A DNA stretch of 64,000 bases from Rhynchonema sp. JSB1_4 (taxonomy: Eukaryota; Nematoda; Chromadorea; Monhysterida; Xyalidae), in assembly GCA_030248065.1 (NCBI GenBank), contig JASAMV010003329.1:16061-80060 (forward strand). The letters are read 5' to 3'. The notes below the pieces were generated by a model that was given only the letters and a program-made list of their open reading frames with translations, had not been told where the DNA came from and made no database searches. A program made the position numbers and the translations under genes. The number at the start of each line of letters is the position of its first letter. Position 1 is the first letter of the stretch. Shown in pieces: positions 25,174-37,400 of this stretch.

Positions 25174-26393
25174 CGGACGGTATTTATATGCAATTGTACG
25201 TAGCAGGCGATTTGAAAGAGAATGTTGGATTTAGCAACGCTTAGTTTTGTGGATAATGTCGCGGATAAAGTAGCGGGCGGGCGACTGTTAAAAAATGTGA
25301 ACCGCGAATCCGCTGTTTTGTTCGTCACCCATATATCAACGACGAAAAGAGCCGTTCATAAATTTCTTGAAACGTGCAGGTTCTTGATACCGGTAAATAA
25401 TGTGTGACTTTTTGACTGTCAAGCGCTGGTTGTTTTTGGTAAATTACGAGATACTGAATTGATGTTCAACAGCTATCATCACGACTCATGACGCTTTGTC
25501 GTTTCATGTTTCGCATTTCATATATTTTTCTCAGCCTTGGTACAATTCGAGCTTGCTGGCTTTGCTTTTGCAATTGTATATTGTGCTTTTTCCAACATCG
25601 AATTTTTCAGTGTGACTGTACTTCTTTGTTAACAAGATGTTTCTTGACATTGACAAAACCGATTTTGAAAAATCGTAACATAGAATCATAGACGAACCCT
25701 AACCTCTCGCATCAAACTCAAAAACGTCTGTGATTATTTGCATACACAGCGCTATTTTTATAATTGTATATTTACACGTGCGCTTTCGTGCCATTATTTG
25801 TATATAAGAACAACATTATATTATTTTATTCTCATTATACCTAGAATTGTCTATTTCGATCTATTTGCTGCGTTTATTCGGCATAATACATAAAAGGAAA
25901 TACCGAACATTGTCAGATTCCGTACAATAAGTATACCAAGGGGCACTTTTATACTTCAATACATACTGTACACTTGACAAAGCAAGTAAGAAAACGAAAG
26001 CTAGCTAAGTGCATAAATCGAGACAAAAAAATTCTTACATTTGTTCCAACTGAAAAATCAAACGCATTGCTGAAGAACACGGATGTGATCAAAATCACGA
26101 ACGAGTGCCTCCATCATGTTTGTGGCAGCAACAAGTTGTGGGCAAAAGCATTGTTTCTGGATTGGATATCCGTTCCGAGCATTCGAACTTGACGATAAGT
26201 TGATAGAAAATAATTAATGATAACTTCGGACAGTAGAAAACAGCTGATTCAAAATGGCCAAACTTGCATACCGGAGTTTTCCATTTAAAGCCCCCAACAG
26301 GTGATTCCATCAATCAAAGCACCAAAAAACTGCCCGATACACATTCACTTAGCATATCCCTTGTTTTGAAGCCTGTACTTTGAGCGTCACATC
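25174..26393. other. Intergenic, AT-rich
   Basis: This is presumably the 3' UTR of the Raw-like gene followed by spacer. No gene recognised. Confidence 0.4.
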
Positions 26394-26823
26394 ATGACGG
26401 ATCTGAATATCAACATCGTGCTGTTCTTATCCGGCGTGTTGATGTTTGCTGCTGATGGTGATCAAACAACAACCGAGGTTTAATTACTAAATTGTCGTGA
26501 TATTCAAAATTGTCTTCGTGGTTCACGCAAAACTTGCTTCGTTTCAGGTGCCACCCATCGCTAAGCTCTCCAACTCTCAGCTGGGCAAGTCGATCAAACA
26601 GTACCAGCCGCCGAAACCAAGAAATGCCCCTGACCTAAACACGATCAAGGCATCATCGGAGGCCAGGCGCCGTCAACGAAGACCGCCTCTGACGGCGGAA
26701 CAGAAGGCGCAATTGCGAGAGCGAACACGGGCGATTCTTCTTGAATCGGCGGGTAGCTACATGCCCGTCGTTTATGAATTCCAGCCAGGATACACGCCCA
26801 AACCAGGGACAGAAAGTGATTAG
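26394..26823 (+). CDS. Small secreted protein, 119 residues (2 exons)
   Basis: Exons 26394-26477 and 26548-26823 join in frame with a 70-bp intron (GTTTAA...TTTCAG). The first exon encodes a signal-peptide-like start (MTDLNINIVLFLSGVLMFAA). The mature part is basic and Pro/Gln/Arg-rich, with the dense basic run ARRRQRRPP, then an amphipathic stretch LTAEQKAQLRERTRAILLES and a Tyr/Pro/Gly-rich tail ending TPKPGTESD. No cysteine occurs after the signal, so it is not a disulphide-rich peptide. The basic run could be a prohormone cleavage site, but no amidation-type repeat is present. Function unknown. Confidence 0.65.
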
Positions 26824-27410
26824 TAGATATTGTTTCGTTGTTTTATACCCAATATTGCTTATTAGGTTCGACGTTGCTCAGTTGTGTTATCGACATTATA
26901 TTGAATGGATTTTTGTTGAAAAAGGTTATTAAATCGTTTGTGACAACTGTTTATATCGACTGGATATTGCTCGGATTAAATGTTACGCAACTGTGCTTTT
27001 ACAGAATAGATTTTGATGAATGAAAAGAAAACGGAAGGCGCACTTTTCTTTGTTATTTTCTGGCCTGAATAATATGAAACACATTGGCATTTTTCGTGAG
27101 ATTTGCAAATACAAGTGTTTACATTGTGGAGACTTAGAATTCATACGAACAAATGTGATGTGATTCGGTTTATCAGCCTGTACATGATGTGCAGAGAGAC
27201 AAAGAAACCAGTGAAATTCTGTAATGCCTGAGGGTAAACGTAGATTTAAAGAAATTGCCTTGGTTCAGCCAAACAAAATTTAGAAATTTGTTTTGCATCA
27301 CTATCGAGCTGCATAATACGTGGCTGTGCAAAACACGAATAGCTAAATACACAAATTACAAAGCGGTACATACATGTAGTAACAAATATTTCTTTCATGA
27401 ATGGAATACC
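26824..27410. other. Intergenic, no recognised gene
   Basis: AT-rich sequence between the small secreted-protein gene and the hairpin. Nothing recognised. Confidence 0.4.
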
Positions 27411-27497
27411 TGTTGTTTCTGGCAATTTTTGCTATTTGTGTTCTGTGTCAGGTAACCTGACACAGAACACAAATAGCAACAATTGTCAGAAACAACA
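27411..27497. repeat. Near-perfect 87-bp inverted repeat abutting a stop codon
   Basis: Left arm 27411-27453 and right arm 27454-27497 are complementary over about 43 bp with two mismatched positions and essentially no loop (centre CAGGTAACCTG). On the minus strand it begins two bases after the TGA (27501-27499) of the multi-pass membrane gene, so it would form the first part of that transcript's 3' UTR. Confidence 0.9.
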
Positions 27498-27498
27498 A

Positions 27499-29405
27499 TC
27501 ACTTGAACTTTCCCATCTTCACATTGAGCGTGTACCACAACGCCAGACTGGTCCATATGGAGAACAGACTGATGCCCACCCAATGTTTGTCCGTCCACCA
27601 TTGGTGGTAGGCGTACTGCGAGTACATCTGGGCACATAGAATACCGACGCACATCTGAAGAGGTGTTCATATTCTGAGGAGGTCTGGTGCACCAGCCGGT
27701 CATCTCGTGGTTTGGTGGAAAAAACCTAAGCCCAACATTTTGTCATCAGCAATTGAATCGTCGACAACTACCACAACCCACAGCTACCGTAACCAACCAA
27801 TGCCCGACTGTAGCACCACGCAGATCTGTCCTGTGTGCGTGTCCAGTACATGCCCTGTGTCGTCATCAGACTGGTACTGAAGAACACTACGCCCATCATA
27901 CGGCCCAGATAGATGTACTCGTGTGACATTGGCATTTTGATCTGAAACACCACAATGTCATCGTTTAGCCCCGAATACGGCAGCTTCTTGAGAAAAGGAT
28001 GCTGGGGGATTCTTCAAACGGTCCTCATTTACGTACATGTATGTACAACTTTGGTGTTCCGCTGTTCACAAGCAGGGATGTATTGAAAACAATATAAGGT
28101 TCGTTGTCAACTGTGTTGGCGCACGTGCCCATCGAGTGCGTTCGCACTGATGATGACCTGGTGCACCGCTCATTCGTGACATATGTACAGCAAAAAAATG
28201 ACACATCATGACCCTTTTAACGACACCTGTCGAATGAGTATCCAATCAGGGAACGCGATCCACATGATACCGATCACAGTCGCGGCCCAGACATCCATCT
28301 GCATAATGGCTTGTGCCACAAACTGTTCCTTGTGCGGCAGTGAGACGCCCAGCGGCATACGGGACTGGATCAGATGGTGCATGCTGATTATAGCGTGAAG
28401 CAGCGCAAAAGCGACCAGCAGGTAGAGAAACTGGAAAATTCGCATTCGTTGATTTTATGTTGAATGAATGTCGTAAACAAAGTCTAAAGTGTAAATGCAC
28501 TCTACCTTTGGTTCGAAAATGTCCGCGTAATGTTTGAGCGCGTGCACAGACATACAAATGGCCAGGCAGCACATCTGAAAACGAGGATTACGGAACGAAG
28601 CTCATTTTCGGGCATCGATGTTCCAAATGTAACGATTTCCAGTAATTGTATGAAACATCACCCATTTGATTGTGAAGTCAATCAGCTGTAGCTGTTACAA
28701 CACACTGTGTCGCACTTACAGGATGATGTTTCACGTCATGCGTCGATCACGTGCTCTTTGCGAACTATGGGAGATGGGAGCTGCGCACTTGGTCCAAGTT
28801 TCAACAAGTCCTTCCTAAACTCACCAAGAACCTCATCTGCAGACAGCTGGTGTGTGACGCTCTGTTTGTTGACCGACTGAATACGAGCCATGCCACGCCC
28901 GTGCCGATGCATTGTGCACCGATACAACGGCACAAATGCCATTGGATACCATCTCCCTTGGTTGACTGAATAATTGAGTTTATAAGCGAATTTGGGGCAT
29001 TTTCATGATTTTCTCCTTATTTTTCTGGTTTTAAAAACTAATTCTCGACAACTGGTAAATGAGAAATTCGGTAAATCTGATTCAACTCACAAACACAAAT
29101 GCGAGCACAAGATCCGGTCGAACGTAGGCGAACAATCCAGCCAACAGGCTCACCATTCCATCCAGGAAAATGTAACTGTGCGTGATGGACATTATTGGGA
29201 ACGTGCTGAAATCAAGGAGAGACTTTTTCTCTCATTTTATCGTCAACGAAGCCATAAATTTATGTTAAAGCGACCTGTAAACGAATGAAAAAATCTCCTA
29301 AAAGAAAAATGGGGCAGACGCAATGTGTGCATACGAGTTCTTGTCGGTGGTGTTAAGTCGGATAAAGTCGTACAATTTGCATGTGCACGCCGGGTCATGT
29401 GGCAT
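27499..29405 (-). CDS. Multi-pass membrane protein, about 257 residues (6 exons), family not recognised
   Basis: Minus-strand exons 29405-29320, 29205-29091, 28574-28506, 28430-28227, 27941-27798 and 27654-27499 are phase-consistent and end in TGA. The start is MPHDPACTCKLYDFIRLN. Roughly six hydrophobic segments follow: YIFLDGMVSLLAGLFAYV, LVLAFVFMCCLAICMSV, FLYLLVAFALLHAIISM, VWAATVIGIMWIAFPDWI, GRMMGVVFFSTSLMTT / LMCVGILCAQMYSQYAY, and VGISLFSIWTSLALWYTL. The tail KMGKFK is basic. The even spacing of helices in a compact protein suggests an integral membrane protein with little soluble domain. I do not recognise the family. The exon 5 donor is GTTGGT and the exon 1 donor GTCTGC. An 8-bp-TSD MITE lies 220 bp upstream of the ATG. 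Confidence 0.75.
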
Positions 29406-29626
29406 GATGTAAGTTGTGAGGTGTGCACACGCCTGTGCGCATACACAACACTCAAGGTTAATTTGGTACAACAACCAGCGTGCATGAATGCAATCGTATT
29501 GGGTACCAAGTCGGTAGATAGTGACAGACAGCGACCAAGGCCGAGACAAACACGACTCCCAAGAAAGACGCATGCACAGCAGCATCAGTATGGTTTTGGA
29601 GGAGGCATGCGGTGTGCGCGTGTTCA

Positions 29627-30037
29627 CACAGGTGCAGTGTAGTGGCAGGCAGATGGTTGCAAGGTACCCCCTACCCAGCCTCCGGGAGGTTGCAAGGTAC
29701 CCCTGAGGTCCGAAAAAAGGGTGTTTTTTGCATGCATTATACTGCAAATTTGGCCGAAAAATTGGTACTTTTTTGCATTTTGGCCGAGAATTTGCCTAAA
29801 ATACCTATTATATGGAGGTTTGCGCGCGGAGCGCGCGATTTTGTGGGTTTTTAGGTCGAAAAACACCCATTTTTGCCCATAAAAACCATAAATTGATGGT
29901 TGCAAGGTACCCTCCGGGGTGGTTGCAAAGTACCTACCCTTCCCCCCCATCCCCCCCCAAGGGGTGGTTGCAAGGTACCTACTCCTTAGGGGGGGAATCC
30001 CCCCCATCCCCCCCCCAGCCACTACACTGCACAGGTG
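29627..30037. mobile_element. hAT-like MITE, 395 bp, TSD CACAGGTG
   Basis: 29635-30029 has termini CAGTGTAGTGGC and GCCACTACACTG (perfect inverse), flanked by identical CACAGGTG at 29627-29634 and 30030-30037. It contains a GC palindrome at 29821-29838 and repeated GGTTGCAAGGTACC units. It lies just upstream of the multi-pass membrane gene. Confidence 0.88.
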
Positions 30038-30039
30038 TA

Positions 30040-31477
30040 CCTATGTACGACGATAGAATGGCATGGTTGGTTGCTGCGAATGTTGTTTTGAGGCATATAC
30101 AACAGGTACTTGCTACGCTGGCATTGTTCTGGCTCTGGTCAGTCGGCTGGGCTGACCGCGAGAGTGGATGACCGTCGACAATGATTTGACCATGGTCAAG
30201 AATTCAAGTTACATTGTATGTACTAGATATAAAGATTTTATTGGGTAAAAGAGAAGGAACCTTGTAAACCACAAGTAAGGTAGGTAGTAAACAGACTGCA
30301 CTATTGTATATAACAATAACAAAGCAACAGTTTTCTTTGTTAGAAGTTACATATTATGATGATTTTCTGCCTGGAGTTAAGAAAAAGTGACATGCGAAGC
30401 CCAAGACAGGGTGCGTGGTATGTTATACAAGTGTGGTGTGCTAAATAATCAACAATAACAAAGCCCAACATTAAAAATTAATAATCACAGGTTAAGACAC
30501 GAAAACACCCGAACCGGACCAACAAAAAGCGCACATATTTCAGCCACCAAATACCAAAAGAACACCATGCAACCAAATACCCACGATTGAAAAAATCGCA
30601 CCGTTGCAAATTTGTAAGAATCAAATCATCAAAAATAATATAAACATGAATGCTGCGCTAACAAGATCGCAGCACAACGCTGTACAAAAATTTTACAACA
30701 GGAATTTCTCGATGATAGAGTTTTCGAAAGCCCAAAACTTCACAAAACATCATGGTTCAAGAGCACTGATAAACACTGTTTCAAGACGAGTAGATAAAAC
30801 CCCAACAATTTGGTATAAAAAAGCACCATTGGCTTGGAAAACTACAACAAAACTGAATTTTACAAAATACGCATTTCAATAAGGATTTCCGTTCCGCTCT
30901 ATGTCATGTATAACAAGATATTGAGTACACATCACCGTTTGTGAGGAAGATTACATACACAAACCCAACCCAATATCGAGAGCTGCTACACAAAATCGAC
31001 CCGTAACTCGCTAAATAAACACAAAGACCAGCAAGATATCCAAGAAGAATAAATATCAAAAAAGTGGCCACCACCATATATTATGTAATGGACAAAATCA
31101 GCCTTTCGTAAATTGAGCCAACAACTGGAATAAAAGAAGAATCGCAATTTTTACACAAATAATATTCAATCAAAGAAAATAACGATTTCGATCACATACG
31201 GCACACATTGCCCATCAAAAAGTAACAAGTTACATGAACAGAACAGATTTACACCAAGGATTTCAAAATTCAGGCACTATCAATCAAATGAAACGAAAGA
31301 CCAAAACTCAACAAACAGAACTGACTTCCGTGTTTTACGAGTACAGAGAATGATATCAAGCTTTCTAATAATGCCCTCCCGGCTGCCGATAATAACTGTG
31401 ATGTAACGTGACCAAAAATTCGTCAACAAACGCTCCACATCACTTACCGAACGTGAGATACTCCAATTACAGCCGAT
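30040..31477. other. A-rich spacer, likely 3' region of the shugoshin-like gene
   Basis: The plus strand is strongly A-rich and the minus strand T-rich. The 92-codon frame at 30604-30882 is Lys/Asn-rich and has no signature. No gene supported. Confidence 0.4.
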
Positions 31478-34400
31478 CTACGCAATATTATTATTATTGT
31501 TGTTGTTACTGCCCACCGTCGTCTTACACGCCGGCGTCACCGTGAGATCATTGTTTGCCGCGAACTCCTCCCAATACCGCACACGCCCCTGTTCATCGCA
31601 TATCGACTCCACATCCGTGAAACGATGCGCTGCAAACAGAATCACTGCTGTCCTGCCAGAACAACAATGCGAACGCACAGCACAGCTCGAAAGTAGTGAA
31701 AACGGGAAATGTTTCATGGCGCCAATAAATAATGTGAGCCATTGTTAGGTGGTGATTCTGTCCACTGCAGATACGACATAACACTGAAACACAAAATCAA
31801 AAACCGCAATCTTCAAAAACCGCAACATTCTAAGCAGCACTCCTACTAAAGCGCCAACCTTTACAGCCAAACACAGCCTGTCTACATGGCGTTGTCATCG
31901 GCTGCGGCGCGGGTGACTCCTGCGGACCGGCCTGGGATCGGATGTTTTTCGTCGCATGATGCTTGGCGGGGGTGACTTGCGATTGGCTGGCTTGTTTCAG
32001 TGACTTTTTCTTGTTTCGACGTCGCTGAGACGACGGTGCACTGGCTGTCGTCGATGTTGACGGATGCGCACTGAAACATTGAACAGGGTTCGGGTTCAAA
32101 CCGGCTTTGTTAAAAATCACTGTGATCTTTACTGGCGAGCGAAACACACAAATAAACAAAAACAAAATATCCTAAACGACAAGAATTGTGCAGCGCGCTC
32201 ATGGTTGCCGGTTCCAACCAGTTTTTCACATTCGACTGGCGCTTGGTGCACCGATAGTGCGCTGAGGGACAGACCGCCGTGTTGCGTGTGACTAGGGTTA
32301 GAGGTCGGGGTACCCAACACCCGACAACTGGAAGTACCCGACACCCGACAGTTCGAAAATAACAAGACGCCCGACATCTAGTTCTTGAAAAAACCGACAC
32401 CCGACACCTAGTTTTTGGACCAAAAACAGGCAAATTTTCGCTCATTTGCATCATTAGTGCAATTTTTTGGCTCCAAGTTCCTGAATGCAAGTATTTTCAG
32501 ATGAAAAAAAAACACCAAAGTGTCACACTCTGCGTCTTCGGAAAAATTTGGTTCGAAGGAATTTTTCTCTCAGCAAAACTGATCTTTTGAACCGTAAGTG
32601 TCGGGTGTCGGCTGTCGGGTCCCAAAAAAACCCGACAGCCGACACCCAACATCTGGAGGCACCCGACACTTGACACTTACTTTTTTGGCACCCGATGCCC
32701 GACATCTCTCTAACCCCATGTGTGACCCAAAAAAGAACAAAAAACATCACATGCGGCTTGTGCAAAAACATTGCCCTAACCTTGCCAAGCCAACAAATCG
32801 TTTCCAAAAACTCACTTTTCATCGTTCGTCAGCACCACGGGTCGTTCCACGGATTTCTTTTTCCAGTCGACAGCCGGTGGCGGCATGATTATGGACGCCG
32901 GTGACACCACACTCGTATTGTTGTTGGTCGGCGGCTGGAATTCGGTTCATTTCAAGAAAACGATATTTTTTGCTATAAAGAATGAATGATCCTTTTGGAA
33001 AAACATCCAAAATCAACCAAAAACTGTCGACACAACGGGACGTACGGCATTGTCGACCGATGACGCCACGGACGACACGGACTTGACCGGTGACACCTTC
33101 TGTGGCGTCTGATTGACCATTGTCGGTGACTGGGCGAAGAACGGAGTCAGCACCTAAAAAGGAGAATGCGGTTGCGTTTTCAGTTTTAATCACACTTCAT
33201 ACAGTAAATTTCCAAATTCGCTGCCGCACAGTAAAGTACGCCTCATAGTTAATGTCAAGTTATAAAGCCGAACGCTAACCATGCGCGGTTCTGAAACATT
33301 GTGCGCAGCTGCCTGGCTGGCTGGCAAGCTGCGTGTGTGTTGGCTATCCGAATGTTTCACAAGTTGAATTTCGGGTTTAGAACCTGACATTAACTACGGG
33401 GCGTACTTTACTGTGCGGCAGCGAATTTGGAAATTTACTATACGACTTCCATTATTTCGCCTGTCTATTCCATGTATATACCAGCAATTCAAATTTTTCG
33501 TTCAGAAATGTTTTGCGAATTCAATAAGGACAGGAAGAAATAAGATAAGCTGTTTTTTTTGAAATTCCATGGGAACGAATTAAACTTTCATTGAATTATT
33601 CGCAAAACAAAACCCATCGAATTATCGAGGTCGGTTATGTTTACATCCCCATCTCTCCGCCAACCTGTTGTTGTTGTTGTGGTGCCTGTGGTGTGGCCGC
33701 GGCAGCATCGTCAACATCCCCGGTGGAGTCCCCGGCTGCATCAGTGGTGCTGCTCAATGGCCGTTTCGCCAACTGACCGGCGGACGTCAACGACGCCGAA
33801 CGTTCGGTACCTGTGTTTAGTTGGATTGATGAGGGTTGATTGAGTGCTTTGTTGTTGTTGTTGATCGCAGTTTTGTTGAACGCACACATTTTGCTGCCGG
33901 CTGTCTGTACGTTATTGGCCAAAAAATTACCGGGCCTGGCCGCAGACGGCTATAACAAGAAACCAAGATGAACTCACGCGCGACTAGAGTTAGAGGGTAC
34001 CCGACAGGCCCGACATCTGAGAAAAAAGCCGACGCCCGACACCTGGTTTTTGAACCAAAACGGTATTTGCATTATTCTAAAATGCAATTTTTTGGCTCAA
34101 TTTACTGAATTCAAATTTTTTCCAACGAAATAAACGCCAAAATTCGGATACATTTGTTCGAAGAAAATTTTATCTCAGCAAAACTGTTGTTTTGAACCAG
34201 TGGTGTCGTTGGGAAATCAAAAAAAAGTCAGGATACCGGATACCCAAAATCCAAAATTTTTGGATACCGGATACCCAAAATGAAAAATCTCGGATACCAG
34301 GGGGGTTGCCTCCCAAAATAAAAAATCTCGGATACCCAGGGGGGTTGTTAAAAAAAGGTCAATTTTTAAGAGGAAAATTGAGCAAAATTGGTGTTGGAAG

Positions 34401-37400
34401 CGCAAAAAAACGGTCATTTTTGGGGTTATACTTGCGCTAGCAAGCGATTTTGAGCATTTTAGAGGTGAAAATTGGCGATTTTTACGGTTTTCGGAAAAAT
34501 TTTAGGGTGGGATACCCCTGGACAAAAAGTCAGGATACCGGATACCCCTGGGTGAAAAAATCAAGATACCGGATACTAGGGGGTAACCCCCTTCCCCCCC
34601 CCCCCAACGACACCACTGTTTTGAACCGTGTGTCGGGTCAAAAAAACCGACACCTGACATCTGGAAGCACCTGACACTTACACTTTTTTGGCACCCGACA
34701 CCCGAGATCCCTCTCACCCTACGCGTAACTGAGCATTCTGAGCGCAGTCAGCCAGCCAAAACCAAACGGTGGCCGGCATGCAATATGCTGGCAAGTGCGC
34801 GGATTCCGTCGGGGGTGGGCTTGGCAGCAAAACGGGTTCATGTTGTGTCATATTTAGTGATTTGGACCAGCGTAAAAGTTGTTCCTCTGCGAATTGTAAG
34901 CCACGCTTACGTTGATCGAAAGCATATGACCGACAAGTTCGAAAGAATGCCCGCGCAAACTGCACGCCTCCCAGAACTATCAAACGTTCCTGAGTGATAA
35001 TGCTTAATATTTTCGTGCCGGACGTTTACGCGGGGGACCATTGCCCGATTGCATGTCCAAAATCACAGAACATGTTTTGAACAATTGCAAAAATATTTCG
35101 GAGAGTGATCTGGCAGTAGCCAAAAATAAAATTCGCACTTGACAAACTGAACTCACCAGTCAAACTTTTATTTTTCAAATTTTTTTTTTCATTTTTAAGA
35201 TTTTCAAAATTTTCATTTCCGGAATTGTCCCATCCGGTCTTGTAACTTTGCTTCTATCACTAATTTACGTGCATGGTTTTATGCGTCACTGAGAGCAATA
35301 AACCAACCAACCAACCAGTCAAACTTTGCCACGACGAATTAATCGTGTTGTCGCCGGCCACAACCGAGTCGGGCACTTGCGGCACGAGCGAGTCACTGCG
35401 CACCAAACTGAACAGACAAAAATAATGATTTTACACATCTTACGACATAAAAAGCAAACACGAAAAGGTGGTCGTTTTGTGACAATCAACCACTTTCTCG
35501 TGTCTGACGTATACTTGCGTATTTTCCCGCAAAATATATTTTTGGAAAAAAACCGTTTTTTTTTCAGGAAAAAAAACCGTTTTTTTCCAAATATTTTTCC
35601 AGTACTTAAGGATACCCATGGTCCCAAAAACGCCTATTTTGGAGAAAAATTTGCCGGGAAATGGCCTGAAACAGGCTAAAAATGCACTTGGAGATTAAAA
35701 AGTGCTCATTTTGAACTGTTTAGCACCGATTTACATTGGTTTTGACAACATCCTTTCGCAACCTTCGAAAATATTTCGGAAATTTTTGGAAAAAAACCGT
35801 TTTTTTCCAAAAGTTCCCACTTGGAAAAATTTCCGGAAAAATAAAAAGGTATTTTTCGGGGCCTCGAAAAAAACGGTTTTTTTCGGTTTTTTCGGAAAAA
35901 AACGGTTTTTTTCCGGCCCGCAAGTATAGTCTGACGTACAATACCTAAATACACGATCGTTGATGATCAGACACAAACAGACAGCTAGACGACGTTTGGG
36001 AATTGGATCATTTGGCAGACATATACAAGTAGCTGGTGCCAGAATTTTTTCTTATTCTTTTGCACTGTATTATCAATCGGGTGAGAAGCATAAAATAAAC
36101 AAACTATTTTGGCACTCAAAATGACCACAAACGAAGACTGAAACGAGTCAACGACCAACTGTAAACTTTGTTCATCCTCATCTTCCGACGTCAACGGTCT
36201 ATAATTACTGCCCGATTCGGCCTGATAATCATCGAAATACGGCAATAAAGTGTTTGGGTGCGTCACTGGTGGGACTTTACTGGCGTCACCATTATTGTTG
36301 TTATTGTTGACTGGACATTGGCTAGAGTCTGAAAATTTGTTGTCGATTATCTGCCCCAACGATCCGAACCGCCAAAACATTGACACCCACCTTTTCTATT
36401 GTTCAACCGATAATGTTCGCTCGAATCTGACTCGCAACTGTTCTTCGCCAGATCAGCATCACCTAAAGCATTTCTGGATGTTTCGAAATTTTAGGATCGC
36501 AATATTTTAATGAAATTGCCGATGACTGTCTCGCGACACTTTTATGAATCTCCCAAAACATTCTCCAAGGCGCAAACGTGATAACGAATTCTCTAATTCG
36601 TTGTGATAACAATTAGCACAGCAGAACTCACCTGATTTTCGAAAACAGGTCCCGCATAAATTGCCCATCACTCGTTGTATCGAATCGAAGTTGGAATATA
36701 AATTTTGCGCCACTCACGGCTGAAAAAGATAACTTCAATTGAATGTGCAGAACAGGAATTTTCAAACTCCCCAGATATCAGCGACGTGGTGAGCACACTT
36801 TTCGGATACCACCGAGCTTTTCTCAATAACGCCGACAATTTACAAAACCAGTGAACTTTATTAGAAAACAGTGCGCGAGCACAAATGGAAACACTGCAGT
36901 ACTAAACTGGAACGCAGAGGATAAAAAAGCAAATCAATAAATAAAGCACCCAAAATCGTTTCAGTTGAAATGCAAATCGATATACTGAACAAAGAAAAAA
37001 CCAATTCAAATTCAATACAAATTTCAAATAAGAACGCAAAGCTGTATGAAACACCCGCCTGTCTGGCACACTGGTCAAAACACAACGAGATCCATTTTTT
37101 CGCGAAAAAACACAATATCAACAGATAAACATTCGACAAAAATCGCATTGAAAATTACTCGAACACAAAGCCCCAAACGCCCCTCCAAAGCTCACTTCTC
37201 TGATCGGTGAAAATCAAACTAAATTCATGTAACGTGCAGAAAAACCCAGTCTTCCTGCCCCGAGGCGAAATGGAATAATCATAAATAAAATGGTACTTTG
37301 AGCAAAAAATCGAACCAATAAAAATTAAACATTCCGACTGTATTGCTAGTAAGACAACACTCCACCACATTCGTTCACTTGTTTTCATTCTCTTGTTTCA

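Noticed and set aside
28725..28740. Similarity of TGTTTCACGT to bacterial parS half-sites
   Set aside because: The sequence is plainly eukaryotic, the second half-site is absent, and the recurrent word here is GATGTTTCA without the parS palindrome.
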